Source: Branchiostoma floridae (lineage: Eukaryota > Chordata > Leptocardii > Amphioxiformes > Branchiostomatidae). Taken from it: 64,000 bases of DNA. Position numbers and translations under genes: made by a program. Location of the stretch: NCBI RefSeq assembly GCF_000003815.2, contig NC_049994.1:7129935-7193934 (forward strand). Reading direction: 5' to 3'. The notes under the pieces are model-generated. The model did no database searches. It worked only from the letters and a program-made list of their open reading frames with translations, and was not told where the DNA came from. Shown here piece after piece: positions 1 through 11,000 of this stretch (the stretch's first letter is position 1; the number at the start of each line of letters is the position of its first letter).

Positions 1-2670
1 CGAGCTTAGCGCTCAAGGCTTGCCAGGCGCTGGGAAGGACCAAAAGGCCCTTTCGGCGCAACATGCACGGGAAGAATTGGCCAAGCATGCCGTAGAACCT
101 GGAGGTTATCGGCGAGGCTACGTATACAGACGGCCGTCATACCTTGTGCCTTACACGGAGCTGGCATTATCGGCGCACCAGGCCGAAAAACCTGGAGGAT
201 AGCGCAGCCACAGACGGCCGCTATGGCCATGGTGCCCGAGGTTGAGGCACTGGCCCTTTCGGTGCAGCAGGCACGGAGAATTGAGGTAATACCCCACGTT
301 CTTTGCGCCAGGTGACGCTAAAGATTCGAGAACGGTGGAAGACTGTTCTCGTGGCTCCATCCATATTCAGAAGGAGCGGCAGCCGCCGTGCCACGTGGGC
401 CGATCGGGGTAATCGACATCTCAATGGAACTGTAAGTAGATTACGGGCTCCGGTCGCTCCGTTATGGTTGCTCGGATAAGCTTCCATGTTGAACACGCTG
501 TTAGGCATGTTGCCGTTGCATTCTACGCTCGTCTAGGAGGAGCGTCCAGCAGTTTTCCCCATAATTTAAAGTCGCTTTATGAGCGGTTGACTTAGGAAAG
601 ACGTCAATCGGCACAGAAAGGGGCCTCCCCTTCTTCTTCTGCTGACTATGATACGTCGCAGTTGTCTGACAAGAGAAGCTCCAGGTGAATAAAATATTGG
701 GAGCTTATGTTAAAGCTTGTCCCTGAGGGAAGCTTTTTTATGGCAATAAAGTTATCAATTACTTAGCCATACTAGAAATGTGTGTCCGTAATTAGCATTA
801 TCACGGAGAATGCTCCACAAAGACAATTGACGAAATTGAATTCGTCTGGGACGTTGTGTGACTAGTCACGCGCGTAGTTATTACACATGTATGTTCAACG
901 TCTGGCTCTTTGTTGTTACTTTAGACAACAAGATTTAACATGATTCATGTTGACGAGTCTAACATGTTTTTGGTAGTCTTGATAGAATATTGTTCTTTAC
1001 GAGGAACACGTGTCCTTTCTAATAAACCATTGTTATGCAAACAATGCAAACATTGCGAATGTTGTCGGCAAATGGTCGACGGTATTCCTCCGAACTCCGC
1101 TCACCCAGGATTGACCGTCCCGGGTGTGGTTGCGGAGCATTCTTATGATTCTACTTCTTCCTGGTAATTATGTTCCAGAAGATGGGAAGAAGGAGCTCTG
1201 TGTGCTTCACGGAACTTCAGGTAACATTATTGTGTTTACCTACTTACTACGGTAAAAACGATTGTTTACCTTTTTGCTGTTCGGTACGGCCTTATCACAA
1301 GAGCCGACAATGGAGTTTTGTTGTGTTCATTATAGTGCAAACAGACAATATAGTCTGAACATGGCGGACACTTGTCAGTTATACACTGTTTAGCCTTGCG
1401 TCCACATCGCTCGGCTTGAAAGTATCCTCATCATTCTTAGCAAAATTGTTGGTGTTTGACACCGGAACGTTGTCTTCTTCCTGTTGTTTTAGGATGAAGA
1501 AAATATTAACCACGTTCTTTAACTGGTTGATGAACTATTATATGCCGACCATCTGAGCATTTGTATACAGTTGCTCGTCTTGGCTCGCCACGTGCTCGTC
1601 CTGGACTGGCGGGGATTCCCAGTCACCAGAGCAGGGGCTATTGAGGTAGCCAATCAGGTAAACTTATCCTTGATCCAATCAAGGACACTACCGTTCGAAT
1701 ATTGTAGACGTTCAACACCTCGTATGCAGGTGTGAAACCTGTTATTCTTGCCAGTAGACTTACGGTCCTAGTTACCGAATCCACAAGCACTTAGTCGGAT
1801 GTTTATAAATACTGATGGCTAATGTTGTATCAGAAGTGCGATTCTTGTTTAAATCGCTAGAGGACCCCATTAAAGGGTCAAAAGGTCATTGGTAACTTTT
1901 TGGCCGCCATTATTTACGTTCCAGGCTCAGCTATATAGACCTGTTTTTACACGTTATACGTTATCGGGAACATCACATTGGTTGAATCCGACTGAAGTCC
2001 ATTATCAGCGTAACGTTCGGTGGTGTCATGGGTTTTAAAAGCAACCCGCCTTTTATCTTGTCGGCATGAACGCCCCCCGATGTTCCATTCATAATTTTCG
2101 GGAAATCGGTGGCGCTGTTTTTGAGGAGGGGCCTCGAGCACGCAATTCAGCCGCCTTACATTAACTTAGCTACCTTTCTGGCTGCTAATTTTACACCAGT
2201 AGTTACTTGGTTACGTGTACAGCGGTAATCTGAAGTCAAGGGGCAAAACGCCTTGGCTACATGTACCATCATGAACGGTGAACTTCAAGTTTCGGAACAC
2301 TTGTTCTGAATTGGCGCCGCTGCCCGAGCTTGATACGTCTCCACAACTATCGCTAATATGGTTGAGTTGTGTGGAGAAATTGTGCAGACAATTTTGCTTA
2401 CAATTACATTATGTTTTGTACATGTTTTGTGGCTTATTATTAGCGTTAAGCTACTGCTGGCGCTTCTATGGACGGAAAAAGTCCGTCGCCCTTCTTCTTC
2501 ACATGGTGTTGAAGTAGCGCAATATGTGTTCCTTTTAAGTTCACAGGTAACTTACAACAGAGTTGTAGAACATGTTACACATAACCATGATCAAAACTGA
2601 TCATGACAGACATTGCAGAGAAGATCAATTTAATTATCTTGTGCAGTCTTTGCACACAGACTAACGTGTG
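1..2670. other. no gene recognised; possibly repeat-derived left edge
   Basis: The first 320 bases hold related GC-rich blocks (CGGCGCAACATGCACGG near 55, TCGGCGCACCAGGCCG near 170, TTCGGTGCAGCAGGCACGG near 260). This looks like a degenerate internal repeat or decayed coding element, and all frames are broken. An AATAAA lies at 745. From about 940 to 2670 only short ORFs without family resemblance occur. No SHOC2 N-terminal exon was found. Confidence 0.3.
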
Positions 2671-2671
2671 G

Positions 2672-2890
2672 TGTGATCAATATGATGAGATATGTGATCA
2701 ATATGATGAGACATGTGATGTGATCAATATGATGAGACATGTGATGTGATCAATATGATGAGACGTGATGTGATCAATATGATGAGGCATATGATGTGAT
2801 CAATATGATGAGACATATGATGTGATCAATATGACGAGATATGTGAGGTGATCAATATGATGAGCCATATGATGGGATTAATACGATGAA
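2672..2890. repeat. tandem array, unit about 26 bp
   Basis: Roughly eight to nine imperfect copies of GTGATCAATATGATGAGACA followed by TATGAT or TGTGAT. No coding sense; a minisatellite. Confidence 0.85.
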
Positions 2891-2899
2891 ACTTGTGAT

Positions 2900-4010
2900 G
2901 TTTTTCGTATTATGTCAACCCTTAATACACCAGATGATTATTATTATAGTCTTGCTGGTGTCTGCAACATGACGAAGGCCCACAATGTACCTTGTCCTTC
3001 AGTGCTACTCTTGATGTCAGTTGATATTGACATATTGCAAGTACTTCTTGCTATTAATGTTTCTTAGTGAAATATACAAGTTCACACGTTAAGGGTGGAA
3101 CTGTACTCATGTGTGAGTGTAAAAAGTTCACTGTGGAATTAGGTGTTGGGGAACAATGCAAGTTACCAGACACCTTTCTGAACGTCACTATCCCGAGCTT
3201 CCGGTAGGTGATTGGTGACAAGTGAGCCATGCAATTTAGGCTCACAAGGCTGGCTTCTGGCAGCCTGCAATCCACTTGACTGGAAACATTAAAATGTGGT
3301 GTTGAGTTACCAAAATTGGTACTCACTTCGATTGTATTTGTAAAGATTGCCTTTACCACAGATGAGGCTCCTACTTGTTACAAGTTCAGTATGTTTGTTA
3401 CACACGTTATGGGGATTCCGGAGGAATCTAACACAGTTGACTTCATGTTTTGCATGAACCACACCAATTCAAATGTATTATTGGTATGTTGGTACTCTTT
3501 GGTTTATTTAGAGCCACAGTTAGCTTGAATTTCAGCTATTGTTTCCTGTGGTCGATAGATGGCTTGGGCGCTCTTATATTAGCCCAGTCGTTCAACACAT
3601 GCATGCTATACATTGCCTTACCTTACATACATTGTACCCGTTACAATTGTTGTGCAATAAACATTGATTTGTTTTATTGTTATAGGCTGTTCTTTCACGA
3701 GGATCAGCCACTTAATCTAATGGGTTTCTCCCCTCTATGAAGGGAAACAAGAGGTTTGTGTTTTTCTCCTCAAAGGTCACTTGAGGATGTCTCCTTCCCC
3801 TTGGGAAAGGGGGGGGGGGGGGGTAAGTTGACGGGACTGGACAATGTGTACCAAGTCCTAAGGATTAATGCTTTTTCAGTGTTTGTTCATCAGGCACTCA
3901 GTGTTATCTAACAGTTATACTGGTAGGACATTAGGTCACGAGAACTGACCTTCTTAGACTATAACTGATACTTCAGTTGATACCTGTGCTGTCCAGATAC
4001 AGCTTTGGAG
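2900..4010. other. no gene recognised
   Basis: Only short ORFs without recognisable domains. There is a G run near 3808-3822. Nothing else stands out. Confidence 0.4.
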
Positions 4011-4011
4011 T

Positions 4012-4430
4012 CTGCATATGGTACTCTCCCTGAACAAGGTCGAGTCAGTGAGGTATAATTGGGGGTTATGCTAAGATGTACTTACCATCTACAGTATAAT
4101 CTGAATTATACCTCATACGAGACCTTGTTCAGGTATATCTTCCCACCCTCAGTAACTTATGTTCAGCTGCAGGGATTTAGTGAACATTGCCCACCCATGG
4201 ACAGCACAGACTTATTTATCTACTCTCGCACTCAGTCAATGATGATTGGGAAGGGGCGTCATCACGTGAGGTCCCATCATGCTTTTCTTTTCTTTTCTTT
4301 GTATGTGTGCACCATCTAGCGATTCCCAGGAATACTGCATATGGTACTCTCCCTGAACAAGGTCTCGTATGAGGTATAATTCAGATTATACTGTAGATGG
4401 TAAGTACATCTTAGCATAACCCCCAATTAT
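4012..4430. repeat. compound inverted and direct repeat
   Basis: About 79 bp at 4053-4131 is repeated inverted at 4352-4430, nearly perfectly. In addition the 30 bp at 4012-4041 (CTGCATATGGTACTCTCCCT and onward) recur in direct orientation at 4337-4366. The loop is about 220 bp and has no recognised gene. Confidence 0.85.
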
Positions 4431-4938
4431 CTTACACACAATATCAATATCTTTTACTTGTAGACAAAAAGAAAAGATAGATAACTGTATTCTGGAAAAA
4501 ATGTGTCAGGTAAGTCTATAAGACTTAGTGAGGATTTGACTAGGAAGTTGGATATCACTCGTGTACACATACATTTGTAAATACAGGCACAGACACACAC
4601 AAACACAAACATGAAGATGCAAAACTATTACACAATATTGCAGAACAAAGCAAACTAGACTTTATATACAAATGAATACACACAAAAATACACATCTGTA
4701 AAATCTGTATGTACAATTATTATATTGTATTGATAAAGGTTGTGAGTTGTAAGAAGGAAATTTCAAAATTGAAGAAAATGATTTACACATTGTACTTTTG
4801 AATGGTATTCTGTAAAAGTTTCAGAATTAGAGAATGAGATTATTTCTGGTAACATACATGTAGGTTTCTTTATACCAAAGGTAAAGAATATTTTGTTAAT
4901 TTCTTCTTGATTATACTAATTTTTGTATTTTCTAACAG

Positions 4939-5053
4939 TCGATCAACATGGAGCATAACCACATCAACAAGATTCCGTTTGGCATCTTCTCTCGTGCCAA
5001 GTACCTGACCAAGCTGAACATGAAGGACAACCAGCTTACATCCCTGCCTCTAG
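4939..5053 (+). CDS. SHOC2: SHOC2 exon a (alternative ends to 5263)
   Basis: Acceptor TCTAACAG then [21 protein letters not shown]...NQLTSLPL plus one base of the Asp codon completed by the next exon. The first GTAAG donor is at 5054. Seven further identical or near-identical donors follow at 30-bp steps (5084, 5114, 5144, 5174, 5204, 5234, 5264), and the reading frame stays open through all of them. The end at 5053 matches the vertebrate protein without an insertion. Confidence 0.9.
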
Positions 5054-8000
5054 GTAAGGCACAGCTTACATCCCTGCCTCTAGGTAAGGCACAGCTCACA
5101 TCCCTGCCTCTAGGTAAGACACAGCTCACATCCCTGCCTCTAGGTAAGGCACAGCTCACATCCCTGCCTCTAGGTAAGGCACAGCTCACATCCCTGCCTC
5201 TAGGTAAGGCACAGCTCACATCCCTGCCTCTAGGTAAGGCACAGCTCACATCCCTGCCTCTAGGTAAGGCATCTGCACATGACATACCAGGCATTGTGTG
5301 GCGCAATTGGTAAGGTGTTTGACCCAGACCCCAGATGAAATGGGTTCAAGTGGAATTAGCCTGGATTTTGAGTGGAAAGCCTTTTGAAGTTGCAATGTTG
5401 CAAAGGTGTCCTGGGTCTCCTTGGAAAATTTTAAATCAGATTCTTAATCCTCTGAAGCACTATTTCCTGCATTTTGAGGGGCAAGCTTTGCAGGTAACGT
5501 AAGGTTATATTTTATTATAATGGTTTATTTGGCAAGCATGTCATACGAATCGCAGCCTTGCGGCTGAATTGAGGTAATGGCATTACATTCAGCACAGTTA
5601 TCACTTCATACAATATAAACGATACAATTCCTAGCACATTAAGATAAGAAGCAAGGTTTAAAATATCTATAAATGAATTACGCGATTAAAAACTAATATT
5701 GCACATTCAATTAATCGTGATTATCAAGGTTACCAGTTAATGGTCGAATTATGGAAAATGATTATTGTTATTAAATGCCTGGGCAGATTCAAATATTTAA
5801 CCCATTTGAAGAAACAGTAGTTTGTCTGCTAAAAAAGTGCATGGTAATTTATTTCTTCCCTTCATCTTTGGCTGCGCACCAGCATGTAATAATGGAGTAG
5901 TTGGCAGTGAATAATTGTTCTAGGGTGACCAATTAACGGTCACTTGAGTATTTCTCCTTGTAGTGCTCTACCTACAAGCACACATATTCAAACACTTGCT
6001 GCAAAATATTACGAAAGTGGTAAACAAACAAACCACAGTAAAATTTTTGTGTATTACCCCACCATCGCCTGCAGTAGTGCCATAGTGATGAATGAAGTTG
6101 GACCGCCGAATTTGGCTCAGTAGAACATCACGTAAAGTCGACCCGGACACCACAATCTTCCATGAAAATTGTGCAATATTCATTGCAAGGGTTTTCAATG
6201 TGAATAACACATTTATAGTTTTATTATTATTGACTAATTTTTGCATGGTGCACCTTGAAATGCAGTCATGTTGCTAACTGACCGTTAATTGGTCCTGCAC
6301 GTAAACTGGTACCTTACGTTAGACTCAGCTTGGTTTAACTAATATCTTTAGTTTACATGACAATTTTTGTCCGTCACAGAGGACGGAATGGCCAACATTT
6401 TTGTCCGTCCCCAGTTTCAAAATTCCGTCAAAGGACACTAGGACGGTCGCTGGCTAGAACCCTGCTTCAAACTGTACTATGTTACAATTTGAAACTACCA
6501 TATGTCGACTTGATTTCCATAAATACTCTCTTTCAAAAACAATGAACATACATATAGGTTGCCTTCAGATAAATTTGAACTACATGTAGCATCACACATA
6601 ATGAACATAACTACTAATGGTAGTTCACCTTTATCCGCATGATAACCTATATCCATTGTTTTAAAAAACCCGAATATTTAGGGATGTCTAGTCGACGGAT
6701 GTTGGTTTCAAATTGCAATATTTTCATAGCGACTTGACATCCCTAAATACTCTGATTTTGTATACAACAGAGAAAGGTTACCCTGCGGATAAAGGTGAAC
6801 TATCGTTACATAATGAACGTCTCTCTACAGATGTGGGGACGTGGGAGAACATGGTGGAACTGAACCTGGGCACCAACCAGCTGCAGAAGCTGCCTGAAGA
6901 CATTCAACATCTCACCAACCTGGAGACACTCATCCTCTCCAACAACCTGCTCAAGGTCAGGCATGGGGGAGGGGGGCAGAGGTTTACTCACTGTTACTAT
7001 ATAGTTTATGAACAAAGAAGGTCACTCTGAGGGGAGGGGGGATCCAGCATCGCACCCACCTGGAGACACTCATCCTGTCCAACAACCTGCTCAAGGTTAG
7101 ACATGGGGGAGGGGGACAGAGGTTTACTCACTGTTACTATATAGTTTATGAACAAAGAAGGTCACCCGAGGGGAGGGGGGCAGAAGTGGTTTCATCGTTG
7201 CTATATAGTTTATGAACAAAGAAGGTTACTCTGACAGGAGGGGGGGATCCAACATCTTACCAACCTGGAGACACTCATCCTCTTCAACAACCTGCTCAAG
7301 ATCACGCATAGGGGAGGGGGGCAGAGGTTTTCTCACTGTTGGTAATGAATATGGTTCATGAACAAGAAGTTCATTCTGAGGGGAGGGGGGCAGAAATCTG
7401 AATACAAACTTCAAGATATTGTCAAAAGGATCAATGAGAAATCCCTTTGTATTTCAACTAGAAAGACTTTCAGTAGAGCAAATTGACCTCAGGTTGCAGC
7501 TCATGATCAGTTGCCCATTTTTCCTTCTGTCTTACAAATGTAACGTAAGGTTACCAGTTTACGTGCAGGACCAATTAACGGTCAGTTAGCGACATGGCTA
7601 CATTTCAAGGTGCACCATGCAAAAATTAATCAATAATAAAGAAGCTCCATCTTAAGATTGGAATTCCGTTTTTCCCATTTTGAAATGTGCTAATATTTTC
7701 AATATAAAAGCACTTGGTGCAAAGTCTTTACATATGATTGACAAGTATGATGCACAGTTGTGAAATATGATAATAACTTTCATGAATATTCATTTTGAAA
7801 ATTTTCTTCCTGCAGGAATTCCTGCAGGAATTCCTGCAGGAAGCGTTTTTCCTGCAGGAATTCCTGCAGGAAGCATTTTTCCTGCAGGAATGCTGCAGGC
7901 ATTCCTGCAGAAATTCCTGCAGGAGAAAGGTAAATTCCTGCAGGAAGAATGTTTCCTGCAGGAATTTCTGCAGGAATGGCCTTATAATTCATATCTAAAT

Positions 8001-11000
8001 CAATGACACTAAGATAGGAGTGCTACACACCGGCAAAAAAGTATGCAACAAACGTTTTAGTAGTAGTTTCTCCTATTCATGCAACTTTTTCAACATATAC
8101 ATTTACATTTTGTACTACAGTTAAATGTAGAGTATAATCACACCCCGCGCAACATTTCTACCCCCAGTTCAACCTGTATGACCTCACAAGCGCCATGTTC
8201 TTGTTGACTGTCGACGCATCAAAAGCCAGCCAATTTCTCAACAGTTATCATATATAATATCAATGTCACTAAATCCTTCAAAATTATGAGGTAGTCTGGC
8301 AACATTTTGGAAGCACGACGTGTGCCCGACTCGGGGTGGTCGTGGTCGCAAGTTTGAGTTTAATCCGATTAAATGTGAACGCATTTTTTTAATCCAACAG
8401 AAAGCTTTAATCGGATTCCTCATTTAACTCACTTGTATTTTTTCATTTGAATGGGGTCCAAGTTGCCCATGACATGTTCAACAGTTGTGCCGACAGAGCC
8501 ATTACGGCTGTTCACACATGGGTGTTTTCATCAAATGAAAACTGCTCTATTCGAATGCTCCTTCCATGCATGCAATGATATCTTGTAAATGCAGTACCAA
8601 GTTGAACGTGGCAAAGAATGAAAGCTCCTTGGTCAGCAACTTGAGATTTGTTTGATCTGGTTGGTCATATTTTGACCATCATAAGATTAACACTTGAATG
8701 TTTGTTCCAGAGAATATTTCATAAAGTTTAAAATTGGGCCTAAGAAAGCCAGGGGCTTGCTTCCTCTTGTTGAAAATTCAAGTAAGTATGCGCTATTGTA
8801 ATGCGGGTTCAAAGTAAGGTCAGCTATTGTTCTATAGATATGCAAAGGATGCTGGTGTCCAATTATCAATTATCAAAGGACTAATTATTCCCCAGGTCCA
8901 AACATCCTGGCTACCTGTAGTGCTGAGGACCTAAGGCCTTCAGAAAGAATCCTGGAACTTGGGGGTACACTATTACAAGAAATTACAGACTGAAGAATTA
9001 CAGAATTTCAGAAACCTAAGTTCACTTTTACATTAATCTATTTAAATATGAAATGGTAAACCAAANAAGAAGCTCCATCTTAAGATTGGAATTCCGTTTT
9101 TCCCATTTTGAAATGTGCTAATATTTTCAATATAAAAGCACTTGGTGCAAAGTCTTTACATATGATTGACAAGTATGATGCACAGTTGTGAAATATGATA
9201 ATAACTTTCATGAATATTCATTTTGAAAATTTTCTTCCTGCAGGAATTCCTGCAGGAATTCCTGCAGGAAGCGTTTTTCCTGCAGGAATTCCTGCAGGAA
9301 GCATTTTTCCTGCAGGAATGCTGCAGGCATTCCTGCAGAAATTCCTGCAGGAGAAAGGTAAATTCCTGCAGGAAGAATGTTTCCTGCAGGAATTTCTGCA
9401 GGAATGGCCTTATAATTCATATCTAAATCAATGACACTAAGATAGGAGTGCTACACACCGGCAAAAAAGTATGCAACAAACGTTTTAGTAGTAGTTTCTC
9501 CTATTCATGCAACTTTTTCAACATATACATTTACATTTTGTACTACAGTTAAATGTAGAGTATAATCACACCCCGCGCAACATTTCTACCCCCAGTTCAA
9601 CCTGTATGACCTCACAAGCGCCATGTTCTTGTTGACTGTCGACGCATCAAAAGCCAGCCAATTTCTCAACAGTTATCATATATAATATCAATGTCACTAA
9701 ATCCTTCAAAATTATGAGGTAGTCTGGCAACATTTTGGAAGCACGACGTGTGCCCGACTCGGGGTGGTCGTGGTCGCAAGTTTGAGTTTAATCCGATTAA
9801 ATGTGAACGCATTTTTTTAATCCAACAGAAAGCTTTAATCGGATTCCTCATTTAACTCACTTGTATTTTTTCATTTGAATGGGGTCCAAGTTGCCCATGA
9901 CATGTTCAACAGTTGTGCCGACAGAGCCATTACGGCTGTTCACACATGGGTGTTTTCATCAAATGAAAACTGCTCTATTCGAATGCTCCTTCCATGCATG
10001 CAATGATATCTTGTAAATGCAGTACCAAGTTGAACGTGGCAAAGAATGAAAGCTCCTTGGTCAGCAACTTGAGATTTGTTTGATCTGGTTGGTCATATTT
10101 TGACCATCATAAGATTAACACTTGAATGTTTGTTCCAGAGAATATTTCATAAAGTTTAAAATTGGGCCTAAGAAAGCCAGGGGCTTGCTTCCTCTTGTTG
10201 AAAATTCAAGTAAGTATGCGCTATTGTAATGCGGGTTCAAAGTAAGGTCAGCTATTGTTCTATAGATATGCAAAGGATGCTGGTGTCCAATTATCAATTA
10301 TCAAAGGACTAATTATTCCCCAGGTCCAAACATCCTGGCTACCTGTAGTGCTGAGGACCTAAGGCCTTCAGAAAGAATCCTGGAACTTGGGGGTACACTA
10401 TTACAAGAAATTACAGACTGAAGAATTACAGAATTTCAGAAACCTAAGTTCACTTTTACATTAATCTATTTAAATATGAAATGGTTAAACCTAAAGGGTA
10501 AATCAAGGTTGTCTTTGTCAATTTAAAGGTAAACTATGAATAATTTTTCTTGAAGTTTTGTGAAAATTTGATGGTAATTGTGGACTCCACTTATAATAAG
10601 GTAATAAATAGACTGCTCAAACCAAGGAGGTTTAATATAGGCATCATGGAATGAAGTCAGCACCTCTGTGCCTAATTTCCAATCCAGCTGTGCCTTGCTC
10701 AATTTGCCCTTCAAGCTGCGTTACATTAAACAACTGCTCGCTATCAGACCCCCTTCTGTCAGTAATGACCATGGTAAAATCAGACCCGAGTGCTCGAAAA
10801 TAAAAGCTGGACTGCTTCTAGTTGGGGGGGCTACTTTCAAAGTTGGTCATTTGGTCGTTTGATACTACTGTTGCACAGTGACTATGACTGCTTCCCAAAA
10901 AACCTAGTGCAGGATGAAGACCCAAAAAAAGTTTGCTTTTGCCCAACTAGTGTAACAGTGGGTTCAAGTAGTTCCTACCGTCCTTGCTAAGGAGCTCTGA

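Noticed and set aside
2672-2890. Repeat array as a CRISPR or regulatory array
   Set aside because: Drifting units without unique spacers; an ordinary minisatellite.
5032-5271. Regular 30-bp repeats as a CRISPR array
   Set aside because: The repeats are contiguous without spacers, lie on an exon border of a eukaryotic gene and are translated in frame.
7767-8006. Open frames of 60-94 codons rich in LQEFLQE or FPAGIPAG on both strands
   Set aside because: All six frames stay open because of the TTCCTGCAGGAA palindromes; the composition is a repeat artefact.
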